Below, piece after piece: positions 1 through 7,895 of a stretch of 64,000 nt of DNA; positions within the stretch are counted from its first letter, which is position 1; every line of letters begins with the position of its first letter. Source of the stretch: Candidatus Eremiobacter antarcticus (GTDB lineage Bacteria; Vulcanimicrobiota; Vulcanimicrobiia; Eremiobacterales; Eremiobacteraceae). The notes under the pieces are model-generated. The model did no database searches and was not told where the DNA came from. It saw only the letters and a list, made by a program, of their open reading frames with translations. Both the position numbers and the translations under genes were made by a program. Location: NCBI GenBank assembly GCA_003244105.1, contig QHBK01000014.1:62001-126000 (forward strand), given 5' to 3'.

Positions 1-1609
1 AAGGTACGTTTGTGCCGCCCGACCCGGCCAAGGGCGCGGCGATGCCGAAGCCCTCGGTCATGTTGTGCAGTCCGAAGCCCACGATCAGCAGCAAAGCGAG
101 TTGAATCGCTCCCGTCGCGGCCGACTCACCGATCGCCAGCCCCTCGCTGAAGTTATGCAGGCCGATGCCGGCCGCGATGACGGTCGCCAAAGCCAGAGGC
201 GTCATGGAAGCACCGGCGCCATGCTTGAGAAAGAACGAGCGGGAGAAGAACACGAGGCTCAAGAGCCCGGTCGCAAAGCCGCCTAGATAGGTGAGGAGCA
301 AACCCCAAAACGGACCTTTGGGCGCGCCCTGCTCCACGTGCTGCAAGGCCGTCTCCAACGGTTCCCCGGCTTGACGCAAGATGTCGAAGAGCAGGAAGAA
401 CAAAACGCCGATGGCGATCGCATTGAAGAACGCGATGCCTCCCGGCGACACGCGTTTGATGGCGGCGAACGGCAAGCCGAAGAAGATCGTAAGTCCGGCG
501 ATGGCTCCCAAGACCAACGTCGTCGCCTGGCTCAGCGGGGCGCCGCTCGGATCCTTGCCCCCGCCCCCTCCCGCGCCGGAATTGGACATCTGCATAACGT
601 CCTGACCGGCGAGAGCGGAAAGCCGGTCAGGTGCGTTTTCATACTGCACGGCCGTCACGAGACCGCCGGGGCCTGCGCCGGAATTCATCATGTGATCGGC
701 GATGTGGCAGTGGAACAGCCACGTTCCAGGCTTAGCGTCCGCTCGGAAGGCGATGTCGCGGGTTTCGCCCGGCCCGATCAAGAGGGTGATCATGCGCTGG
801 CGGCTCGCCTGTGCGACCGGTTGTCCGTCGACGGCGACCACTTCGAAACGGTGGCCGTGCACGTGCATGGTGTGGGATTCGGTGCCGCTGATGTTGATCT
901 CGCGGATGCGCACGCGGTCGCCGCTTTTGACCTTGAAGGCTTTCGTCAACGGATAACTCTTGCCGTTGATGCTGAAGTAGTTCTCGGCATCGCTGAAGAT
1001 GCGCCACGAGGACAACAGCATGAGATAATCGCGTGTGTAGCTTGGGCGCGCGGGTTTTGCTTCGTCCACGACGACCGCGCCGTATAGTCCTCGATCCAGC
1101 TGGTTCAGATCGTCGAAGTGGGTGTGGTAGATATACGTGCCCGGCTCGGTGGCTCGGAACACGTACGCAAAGGTCTCACCCGGCTGGATCGGGTTCTGGC
1201 TCAAACCCGGAACTCCGTCCATGTCGGCATCGACCGGCAAGCCGTGCCAATGGACGGTCGTCGCCTCGGGCAGATGATTCGTCAGCAGCACGCGCACGTG
1301 GTCCCCCTGGCGCACGTGAATGGTGGGGCCCGGAACGGTGCCGCTATACGTCCATGCCTGGGTGACGACTCCGGGGGCGACTTCCCAGGGCTTCACCTCT
1401 GCGACGATGTGAAATACCTTGACGCCGCCTTGGGGCACCGGCGGCAGCGCGGGCAACAGATCGTACGAGCGCTGCGCCTGGGATTCAGCGGCCACGACAT
1501 CGGCATTGGAAACGTCTGAGTGAAGCAGTCCGGTCGTGCCGGCGCGTGCCGGGCCGTCAAGCGCCGCTGCTAGGCAAGCAGCGATGATCGCGAGCGTTGC
1601 GGTTTTCAC
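1..1609 (-). CDS. Multicopper oxidase fused to a ZIP-family metal transporter (partial, runs off left edge)
   Basis: A single open frame runs from GTG 1609 to the window edge, 536 residues visible. Residues 1-23 form a signal peptide. Residues ~65-330 are a two-domain multicopper oxidase with all four copper motifs: HWHG (~120), HTH (~162), the HTMHVHGH cluster (~246) and HCHIADH (~300). A glycine-rich linker at ~343-357 (VWQ... region ends, then NSGAGGGGGKDPSG) leads into at least five hydrophobic helices with the ZIP metal-site motifs HNFSEG (~485) and HNMTEG (~515). No stop separates the halves: GTG 1609 to the internal ATG at 595 is exactly 338 codons. The start overlaps the DtxR gene stop by 4 bp, so the two are coupled. 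I infer a secreted copper oxidase tethered to its own divalent-cation permease. The remaining ZIP helices lie outside the window. Confidence 0.88.
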   Translation of the reverse strand, partial: MKTATLAIIAACLAAALDGPARAGTTGLLHSDVSNADVVAAESQAQRSYDLLPALPPVPQGGVKVFHIVAEVKPWEVAPGVVTQAWTYSGTVPGPTIHVRQGDHVRVLLTNHLPEATTVHWHGLPVDADMDGVPGLSQNPIQPGETFAYVFRATEPGTYIYHTHFDDLNQLDRGLYGAVVVDEAKPARPSYTRDYLMLLSSWRIFSDAENYFSINGKSYPLTKAFKVKSGDRVRIREINISGTESHTMHVHGHRFEVVAVDGQPVAQASRQRMITLLIGPGETRDIAFRADAKPGTWLFHCHIADHMMNSGAGPGGLVTAVQYENAPDRLSALAGQDVMQMSNSGAGGGGGKDPSGAPLSQATTLVLGAIAGLTIFFGLPFAAIKRVSPGGIAFFNAIAIGVLFFLLFDILRQAGEPLETALQHVEQGAPKGPFWGLLLTYLGGFATGLLSLVFFSRSFFLKHGAGASMTPLALATVIAAGIGLHNFSEGLAIGESAATGAIQLALLLIVGFGLHNMTEGFGIAAPLAGSGGTNVP

Positions 1610-2322
1610 GCCTGCGCGGCATCCTGCACGAGAATATCTCCCGCGAGTTGAGTGCTGATCGTGTGGATCTGCCCAGCGACGTCGATGCGAAGTAATCCCG
1701 CGACACGCTCGCGATGCTGGACGGTGATCTCCACACCGGGCCGGATGTTGATGTCGGCCAGGAATTTGAGCAGCTCCGGCATGTCGTGTTTCACTTCCAG
1801 CACCACCGACTTCGTGTGCACGGGCAGATCTGCAAGCTCCACTGCGTGGTCATGACGCCACAGCGAGCCGTCGGGCAGCGGGATCGGATGGCCGTGCGGA
1901 CACGTCGACGGTTCGCCTAAGAATCGCGCCAAGTGCTCTTCCACCTGCGGCGAGATCGCGTGCTCGAGACGGCAGGCCTCGAAACCCGCCACTTCCCACG
2001 AGATGCCCAGATGATCCACGAGCAGCCGTTCCGCCAGCCGTTGCCTTCTCAAAGTCACCGCTCCGATGTGCGCGCCGCGCGCTGTCGGCACCACCCCGTG
2101 ACGGCCCTCATGGACGACGTAGCCGTCGGCGTCGAGCTTTTTGAGCATGGCTGAAACGGATGGAGCGGATATCGCCAGTTCTTGCGCCACTGCCGTTATG
2201 GAAACCGGTTCTTCGCCGTCGTAGAGCCGCACGATCGACTTGAGGTACATCTCGACGTTGGGGCTGACTTCGGGCTCAACGGTGAGGAACGACGGGGGGA
2301 ATTTCAGGGCTGAGTTGCTCAC
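1606..2322 (-). CDS. DtxR/MntR-family metal-dependent transcriptional regulator
   Basis: This 238-residue protein has the DtxR layout. An N-terminal winged helix-turn-helix spans ~20-80 (EMYLKSIVRLYDGEEPVSIT followed by the recognition helix). A metal-binding and dimerisation domain follows at ~85-150, with Cys, His and Glu ligands around ACRLEHAISPQVEEHL and STCPHGHPIP. The C-terminus (~165-235) is an FeoA/SH3-like domain. Members repress or activate iron or manganese genes according to metal level. The GTG start is preceded by GAGG. Its stop overlaps the start of the oxidase-ZIP gene, and a DtxR-like palindrome lies 43 bp upstream, so it probably controls its own operon. Whether the metal is Fe or Mn cannot be told here. 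Confidence 0.92.
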   Translation of the reverse strand: MSNSALKFPPSFLTVEPEVSPNVEMYLKSIVRLYDGEEPVSITAVAQELAISAPSVSAMLKKLDADGYVVHEGRHGVVPTARGAHIGAVTLRRQRLAERLLVDHLGISWEVAGFEACRLEHAISPQVEEHLARFLGEPSTCPHGHPIPLPDGSLWRHDHAVELADLPVHTKSVVLEVKHDMPELLKFLADINIRPGVEITVQHRERVAGLLRIDVAGQIHTISTQLAGDILVQDAAQA

Positions 2323-2364
2323 AAAAAGACCTCATCCACGGCTGTCGACCGGGCGGCATGCAAC

Positions 2365-2382
2365 AATTAGGTCGGCCTAATT
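2365..2382. promoter_or_regulatory. Putative DtxR-family operator (perfect 7-bp inverted repeat)
   Basis: AATTAGG-TCGG-CCTAATT is a perfect dyad with 7-bp arms and a 4-bp spacer. It contains the TTAGG...CCTAA core typical of DtxR/IdeR/MntR boxes. It lies between the regulator start (2322) and any upstream gene, where an autoregulatory site would be expected. Confidence 0.6.
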
Positions 2383-2513
2383 CGAGGTTTTAGACGAGCT
2401 TACTGCCTCATGATAGGCCAGACCGTTACTTTTCTTCAGCGGGACACCCCTTCCGGTGGACTGAGCTACGGGTGCAGAAGCGTCGTTCATCCTCTGTGGA
2501 GGGAACAACCCCA

Positions 2514-3125
2514 TTGTTGAAAATCAAGACTTTGGTGGCAGCTTTGCTGGTCGCGGCATTCGCAGCCATATCAGCATCGGCGCCGCGCGCTGGCAGACGG
2601 AGCCGCCAGCACCCGCAACATCTTGCTCGGCGGCGCCGCAGCGACATTGATCATCCTCAACCACAACAAGAAAGTGCACGAGCGTTATGCCGAGGATGCG
2701 CATAGCAAGCGGTCTTAGCGGGCCAGAGCGACGATGCGTGGGCAGCTTACCGCTCAGAACAGCGCGCGTATGCGAACAAGAGCGCGATGGCAGCGGAGCT
2801 GCAAAAAGAGGTCAATTACCAGCACAACGTGGTCGCGCAGTTGCAGAAGCAAGTCGCGTCGCAACGGGGCCTGATCGATCAGCAGAACCGCCAGCTCGCC
2901 CAGTTGGGGATTCGCGTCGACACCGAGCGCGCTGCGCTGAACGCTCGGCCCGCTCGTCAGACGACCGCAAGCGCCCGGACTCAGCGCGGCGGCGTGGCTT
3001 CACGAGTCGTGCGCACCCGTACGGCTGTGCCGAACGATATCCTCGCCTACATGACGGTGCAGATGCGCTTTGATCCCGACGGCAAGGTCGCCGCTTATAG
3101 AGTCACACCGGGCCGACCGCAGTAG
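2514..3125 (+). pseudogene. Exported coiled-coil protein gene, broken by two frameshifts
   Basis: Three segments in alternating frames read as one protein. The first (from TTG 2514 or 2517) is a signal peptide, LLKIKTLVAALLVAAFAA. The second (2593-2718) contains STRNILLGGAAATLIILNHN followed by a KKVHERYAE helix. The third (from ~2709 to 3125) holds AWAAYRSEQRAYANKSAMAA and then a glutamine-rich coiled coil. The frame goes 0, +1, 0, so two compensating single-base changes near 2578-2593 and 2700-2712 would restore it. Only the last segment is a clean ORF (ATG 2787). The function is unknown; the family looks like an envelope-anchored helper. The 3' end overlaps the convergent adenosine deaminase gene by 31 bp. 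It may be a real pseudogene or an assembly error. Confidence 0.55.
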
Positions 3126-4159
3126 ACACTTCCCCCGTGTGGTTCGCCTCCCGTGTATGCCCGCAGTGCCTGCAGCCAGGTCGACTTTTCCGAATCAGCA
3201 GCGAAAGAGTGGCGAAAGCTGTCGGCAGCGATCTGGGCAAGGTCGGCGCGACCCACACCGAGGGCGGCCGCTTTTTCGTACTCCGAGACGAGCGTCGTCT
3301 GAAAGAAAGCCGGGTCATCCGAACTCAGCATCACTGGGATTTTTGCGTCCAGAAACGCGAGCAGCGGGTGTGGCTGAGTTTGGTTCCACGCACCGGTGAT
3401 CTCGTTGCTGGAGGGGCATACGTCGATGCTGATCTGCTTCTGGAGCAAGAGCGAGAGAGTATTCGGATGGCCGACGGCCGCCGTGCCATGACCGATGCGA
3501 GTCGCGCCGAGAAGAAGCACTGCATCGTCTACACTGTCGGCGCCCGCAGCTTCGCCCGCGTGCGCCGTTAGAGCCAAGCCGGCGCTTTTAGCGCGCGCAT
3601 ACACGTTCTTGAAATCTCGCGCTGGAAACTTCGCCTCATCGCCCCCAAGGCCCACCCCCACGACGCCGAACTGACGACAGCGGATGGCAAGCTCGATGTC
3701 CGCAGCCGCTGCCTCGACGCCGAGATTACGAACCATGTCGAAGATGAGCAGCGACGAGATGCCGTGCGCGGCACAAGCGGACTGAGACGCGGCGTGGATC
3801 GCCCCGACGATTGTTTCCAGATCGGTGTTTGCGAAGAAATGGCGCAGCGTGGCGGGAGAAAACAAAAACTCGACGTGACGAACACCTTGTTGGCGCACGA
3901 GCTCTAAGTACTCGGTCGTTATCTCGTAAAAATCATCTGGACGTTGCAGCACGCGGACCACTTGTACGAACGCGCGCAGAAAAGACTGGAAATCATGGCA
4001 CGCATAGAGCTCGTCGACGTTTGCGGGCAACGTCACGCCATTGCGCCGCCCGATTCGGCGCAGCGACTGCGGCGCGACCGTGCCCTCGAGATGAACGTGC
4101 AGCTCCGCCTTCGGCAGCGCCGTCAGCCAGCGTCGAACGTCTTCCGTGACTGGCTTCAG
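3095..4159 (-). CDS. add: Adenosine/adenine deaminase family protein
   Basis: This metal-dependent amidohydrolase converts adenosine (or adenine) to inosine (hypoxanthine) in purine salvage. The zinc and catalytic motifs are in the family order: HVHLEG near the N-terminus, TAHAGE, RIGHG and SSDDP. The open frame extends upstream to 4360, but that part would lie entirely inside the DUF1028 gene. The domain itself begins only ~20 codons before HVHLEG. The most plausible start is CTG at 4157-4159, overlapping the DUF1028 stop (CTGA). No in-frame ATG, GTG or TTG lies between there and the domain, so the start is uncertain. It forms a two-gene unit with DUF1028. Substrate choice between adenosine and adenine is not resolved. 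Confidence 0.88.
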   Translation of the reverse strand: MKPVTEDVRRWLTALPKAELHVHLEGTVAPQSLRRIGRRNGVTLPANVDELYACHDFQSFLRAFVQVVRVLQRPDDFYEITTEYLELVRQQGVRHVEFLFSPATLRHFFANTDLETIVGAIHAASQSACAAHGISSLLIFDMVRNLGVEAAAADIELAIRCRQFGVVGVGLGGDEAKFPARDFKNVYARAKSAGLALTAHAGEAAGADSVDDAVLLLGATRIGHGTAAVGHPNTLSLLLQKQISIDVCPSSNEITGAWNQTQPHPLLAFLDAKIPVMLSSDDPAFFQTTLVSEYEKAAALGVGRADLAQIAADSFRHSFAADSEKSTWLQALRAYTGGEPHGGSVYCGRPGVTL

Positions 4160-5046
4160 CCGCGCGCCATTGGCCGTCTGCCGCGAGCGGGTCGGTACGT
4201 CCGCAGGTACTCCAATGTTTGGCGGTCGACGCTGCCGTCGGTGCGAACTCGCTCTTCCAGGTTCTCGCGGTGCATGAAGGCGGTGAACGCCGCTTGCGCC
4301 GCCTCGTTGTAACGGCTGTTGGAGCGGGCCAACATGCCCGCTTTGACAAGCAAAGCGCATATCTCAGCACCAAGTCTGTCGTCGACCTGGATCAAATCTT
4401 CGGGCGCGGGCCGGAAGAAGTACAGTTTGTGGAGGGACAGCAAGCGCGCGAGCTCGTCGATCGGCTCGGGATGATCATCAACTCGCAGATCGATATAGCG
4501 GTCGTTGAATCCGCCATAACCGCCGGCCGGCTTGCCGATGTAGAGTGCGGAGCTTTGCTTTCCCCGACGGTCGCCGCCGGCCGCTTGACCAGCTTGCAGC
4601 GCCGCCAACAGGCGGTCCGCCAAGCAGCCGCTGGAAGTCGAGAAGGAAGCCGCCATGTTTTCGATGACGGCCGGGCCTGCCAGGATGTTGCCTTGCACGG
4701 CGACGTTGTCTTGGGCGAGGCCGCCGGCCCACGCCAGGCACTTCGTGCCTGTGAAACTTGCGGAGCGGCCAGTCGAATCGACGATGCCGATCTGCCGCTG
4801 ATCGTTGTGTTCGTCGCTTTGCGTCAGCGTTTCGATGACGCGACCCGGCTCGTGGCCTTCTTCGAGGAGGCGCAGACCGCGCGGTCCGTAGCTGGTGTTC
4901 GCCCACGCTTGCGTGGCGATCGCTCCCAAACCGCCGATGACCCATGGCACAACTGCTCCGACGGAAAGGAACTTCGACTGCACGGCAACGCCCAATTCGT
5001 TTGTCGACGGGTCGAATGCGACGATTGAAAAGGTTGAAGCGCGCAT
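4156..5046 (-). CDS. DUF1028 family Ntn-hydrolase-like protein
   Basis: The N-terminus (TFSIVAFDPSTNELGVAVQS, then GGLGAIATQAWAN) is the hallmark of the DUF1028 family, which has an Ntn-hydrolase-like fold and no settled function. Typical members carry the ~210-residue core; this one has ~70 extra helical residues at the C-terminus (from about residue 205), which may be a peptidoglycan-binding or repeat extension. The ATG start is clear. The gene ends in a 4-bp overlap with the putative start of the adenosine deaminase gene, which suggests cotranscription and perhaps a shared role in nucleoside or amide catabolism. That role is inferred from context only. Confidence 0.85.
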   Translation of the reverse strand: MRASTFSIVAFDPSTNELGVAVQSKFLSVGAVVPWVIGGLGAIATQAWANTSYGPRGLRLLEEGHEPGRVIETLTQSDEHNDQRQIGIVDSTGRSASFTGTKCLAWAGGLAQDNVAVQGNILAGPAVIENMAASFSTSSGCLADRLLAALQAGQAAGGDRRGKQSSALYIGKPAGGYGGFNDRYIDLRVDDHPEPIDELARLLSLHKLYFFRPAPEDLIQVDDRLGAEICALLVKAGMLARSNSRYNEAAQAAFTAFMHRENLEERVRTDGSVDRQTLEYLRTYRPARGRRPMARG

Positions 5047-5093
5047 ACTGTTGCGTTGGAGGTACGCTCCGGCGAGCCCGCTAACCTACGGCA

Positions 5094-5170
<77 letters not shown>

Positions 5171-5175
5171 AATGA

Positions 5176-5208
5176 AAGTGCAGCCCCTAGAGGGCTGCAC
5201 TTGTTTTA
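5176..5208 (+). terminator. Rho-independent terminator after tRNA-fMet
   Basis: A perfect 11-bp stem, AAGTGCAGCCC / GGGCTGCACTT, with a 5-nt loop is followed by TGTTTTAT. It begins 5 nt after the tRNA CCA end. Confidence 0.9.
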
Positions 5209-5258
5209 TGCTTTGCGCTTACTTCAGCTGTGAAGCGTAAATGCTCGCGCTCTGAAGC

Positions 5259-5558
5259 TTAGACCCGTTGCAGCTGTGACGCTGCTTTGACCTCGCCTTG
5301 TATGACGACGGGCTTGCCGATTTTTGAAGGCAGCTCGCGTTGGACGAACTCTGCCGCAACGCGAATGGACTCTTTCACGCCGGCTTCCTCTTTGCAGATC
5401 GTCATCGATGCCCCGCTGCCGTCTCCGGTATCGATCCAGTAATAGTCGACGAAGCCTGGCAGTTTCTTGAGCTGCGGGACCAGAATTTCTTGCACCTTGC
5501 GATCGATTTCTGCCGTGTCCTTTGGATCGAACTTATACTCGCGAACTGCTGCGTACAT
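5259..5558 (-). CDS. Small ABM/dimeric alpha-beta-barrel domain protein
   Basis: About 99 residues. The pattern REYKF...VQEILVPQLKKLPGFVDYYW resembles the antibiotic-biosynthesis-monooxygenase-like (ABM) or EthD-type ferredoxin-like fold, which forms dimeric barrels binding small molecules or haem. I prefer ATG 5558 over GTG 5561, because a strong GGAGAAGG lies 2-9 nt upstream. It stands alone and no catalytic residue can be assigned, so the substrate is unknown. Confidence 0.75.
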   Translation of the reverse strand: MYAAVREYKFDPKDTAEIDRKVQEILVPQLKKLPGFVDYYWIDTGDGSGASMTICKEEAGVKESIRVAAEFVQRELPSKIGKPVVIQGEVKAASQLQRV

Positions 5559-5753
5559 CACCTTCTCCTTCTCAGTGCGCCAGGCGATTGCCTGAAGCGC
5601 GGCTTGCCGTTCATTCTACTAAGGCGCTCCCTAATTTTCAATCCAGGAATCCCACGATGCGGTCGCGTGCCGTAACTTGATGGCTTGGCGTACCGCAACG
5701 CAGGTTCGCCCCGGGAAAGCCAATGTGGTTCGATTCGCTACGCTGGAGCTCGA

Positions 5754-6530
5754 TCACGATTTCAGTTCAACCCGGGAGAACGCCGCGAGCATCTCTTCCT
5801 CCGATGGTGGGTGCAGGACGTTGTGTTCTGCGAAATTGTTCGCTTGCGGATATTCTGTATTGACGACGCGATCGGCGGCCTCGCTCAAATCGTAGGCAGT
5901 ATGACGCAGCTCGACGTCTGGTCCGAGCAACAGCCAATGCGCGCCGGGCAGCCCGAACGGCATTCCCACGCTGCCGGCGTTGACCACGCGAACATCGCCG
6001 ATGTTTCGATCGAACTGCATGTGCGTGTGACCGCAGACCGCCAGCGCTGCGCCGATCCCCTCGAACACCGGCAAGAGCCGGTCTTCGGGTGTGTCGCGGG
6101 TGAACACTTCGGTGTCATCGCGGGGCGTGGCATGACAGAAAAGGACGTGGCCAAATTCTCGGACGTCGAGGCGCAGCGTCAGCGGCCACGCTGACAACCG
6201 CTGTCCGTGCTCGTGACCAAGCTCGGCGGCCACCCAGCTCACCACGCTGCGAAACCGCTCGGGAAGCGTGCCCGTCTCAACGCCTGCCATGTGCGAAGCC
6301 ACTTCGCGGTCGCAATTGCCTTGAATAAAGTGAACAGGAACGGCAAGATCCAGCAAACGCGCGAGCGTTTCGCGCGGCATGGGACCCATGACGACGTCGC
6401 CGCCGACTACGATGCGGTCGACTCGAGCCTGCTCGATGTCGCTGAGAACCGCTTCAAGCGCCGGCAGGTTTCCATGGATATCGTAGAGGGCGGCAATCCT
6501 TGAGGGCTGCTCCGGAGCGCCTGCGTTCAA
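5754..6530 (-). CDS. Calcineurin-like metallophosphoesterase (YfcE/MJ0936 type)
   Basis: This 258-residue cytosolic phosphoesterase carries the dinuclear-metal motifs in order: YDIHGNLPALEAVL (DxH), VVGGDVVMGP (GDxV), IQGNCDRE (GNCD), FCHATP, and CGHTHMQFDR (GHTH). Members hydrolyse phosphodiester bonds of small substrates; the physiological substrate cannot be read from sequence. It runs in the same direction as the aldo/keto reductase and cupin genes, with 16 bp separating it from the reductase, so the three may be cotranscribed. Confidence 0.92.
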   Translation of the reverse strand: MNAGAPEQPSRIAALYDIHGNLPALEAVLSDIEQARVDRIVVGGDVVMGPMPRETLARLLDLAVPVHFIQGNCDREVASHMAGVETGTLPERFRSVVSWVAAELGHEHGQRLSAWPLTLRLDVREFGHVLFCHATPRDDTEVFTRDTPEDRLLPVFEGIGAALAVCGHTHMQFDRNIGDVRVVNAGSVGMPFGLPGAHWLLLGPDVELRHTAYDLSEAADRVVNTEYPQANNFAEHNVLHPPSEEEMLAAFSRVELKS

Positions 6531-6546
6531 GAGGAGCGTCGCCGAA

Positions 6547-7527
6547 TCAGACGTTCACTCGCGACATGTCGGCGTAGCGCGCTCCGGCAAAGGCGCCCGG
6601 CGCTGCGATCGCATCGATCTCCTCGAAGTCTCCTCGATCCAATTCGATATCGAGCGCGCCCAAGTTCTCCACTAAGCGAGCGCGGCGCCTGGTCCCTGGA
6701 ATCGGCACAATATCTTCGCCTTGGCGCAGCAGCCAGGCAAGCGCGAGTTGCGCGGGCGTTATCCCCTTGCGCGCCGCTGTCTGTTTGACTCGCTCCACCA
6801 GAGCGAGATTGTGCTTGAGATTTTCTCCTTGGAACCTCGGGTGGTTCGCGCGAAAATCTTCCGCCGAAAATTGAGAAGCGCTCGCGATGGCGCCTGTGAG
6901 CAATCCCCGGCCGAGCGGGCTATACGCGACAAAACCGATGCCGAGCTCCCGGCATGCCGGCAAAATCTCGCTTTCCACATCCCGAGTGAACAGGGAATAT
7001 TCCGTCTGCAGTGCGGTGATCTGATGGACCGCGTGCGCGCGCCGGATGGTCGAAACGGAGGCTTCGCTCAAGCCTAAGTGACGAACTTTGCCGGATGCGA
7101 CGAGCTGGGCCATGGCGCCGACCGTCTCTTCAATGGGCACGCTCGTGTCCACGCGGTGCTGATAGTACAGATCGATGCAGTCGATGCCAAGGCGCCGCAG
7201 CGACGCATCGCAGGCGCGCTGAACGTACTCCGGCTTGCCGTTGACGCCGAGCCATTCCCCGCCCGGACCACGCTCGTTGCCGAATTTGGTGGCGATCACG
7301 AACCGATCGCGCTTGCCGGCGATGGCGCGCCCGACCAGCTCCTCATTCTTGAATGGTCCATACATGTCAGCGGTGTCGAGGAAGTTACAGCCCAGCTCGA
7401 GGGCGCGATTGATCGTTGCGATGGATTCGGCGTCATCAGCCGGACCATAGAACTCGGACATGCCCATGCAGCCCAAGCCCATCGCTGAGATTATCGGTCC
7501 CGTCCGTCCTAACCGTCGCTGTTTCAT
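6547..7527 (-). CDS. Aldo/keto reductase
   Basis: This 326-residue NADPH-dependent oxidoreductase has a TIM-barrel fold. The catalytic tetrad is visible: Asp and Tyr in DTADMYG, Lys in IATKFG and His in YYQHRVD. The N-terminus [20 protein letters not shown] is typical of the YajO/Tas-like subfamily, and [16 protein letters not shown] near the C-terminus is the cofactor-binding segment. The length is normal. It lies 13 bp after the cupin gene, suggesting one transcript. The substrate is unknown; these enzymes often detoxify aldehydes or ketones. Confidence 0.93.
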   Translation of the reverse strand: MKQRRLGRTGPIISAMGLGCMGMSEFYGPADDAESIATINRALELGCNFLDTADMYGPFKNEELVGRAIAGKRDRFVIATKFGNERGPGGEWLGVNGKPEYVQRACDASLRRLGIDCIDLYYQHRVDTSVPIEETVGAMAQLVASGKVRHLGLSEASVSTIRRAHAVHQITALQTEYSLFTRDVESEILPACRELGIGFVAYSPLGRGLLTGAIASASQFSAEDFRANHPRFQGENLKHNLALVERVKQTAARKGITPAQLALAWLLRQGEDIVPIPGTRRRARLVENLGALDIELDRGDFEEIDAIAAPGAFAGARYADMSRVNV

Positions 7528-7540
7528 CTGAGCGCCCCTC

Positions 7541-7849
7541 TCAATACGCGGGTGGAGCGTAAACGTTGAACGTGATCGCCGCCTTGGTGCCCTCGTTGCC
7601 GAAGCGGTGCTTTGCTCGCTGCGGCACGATCACAACATCGCCTTTCTTGAGGATGTCGCGCCCATCGCCGATCTCGGCGACGACTTCACCCTCGAGGACG
7701 AGCAGTGTCTGTTCGCTGCTCGGATGCTCGTTGGCTATTTCCCCGCTCCACGCGCCAGGTTCCAATATCATGACTGCGGTCTGACTATTCCCGTCCGTCT
7801 GAAGAACCGAGAAAGAGCTTCTCGCTTCTGTTATGTTGCGCTTGTCCAT
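7541..7849 (-). CDS. Cupin domain protein
   Basis: This 102-residue single-domain cupin shows both motifs. Motif 1 is [26 protein letters not shown], with a His and Glu in place. Motif 2 is [16 protein letters not shown], which contributes the last His. Stand-alone cupins of this size bind a divalent metal and serve as isomerases, dioxygenases or sensors. It is the first gene of a minus-strand run with the aldo/keto reductase and phosphoesterase. The specific reaction is unknown. Confidence 0.87.
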   Translation of the reverse strand: MDKRNITEARSSFSVLQTDGNSQTAVMILEPGAWSGEIANEHPSSEQTLLVLEGEVVAEIGDGRDILKKGDVVIVPQRAKHRFGNEGTKAAITFNVYAPPAY

Positions 7850-7895
7850 CCTGAAAAAACCTCTTGGTCATTTTTGAAAAGCAAACGGATTGCGA

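Noticed and set aside
338-1519. Plus-strand frames (250, 133 residues) near the left edge
   Set aside because: They oppose the oxidase-ZIP gene, whose copper and ZIP motifs decide the coding strand.
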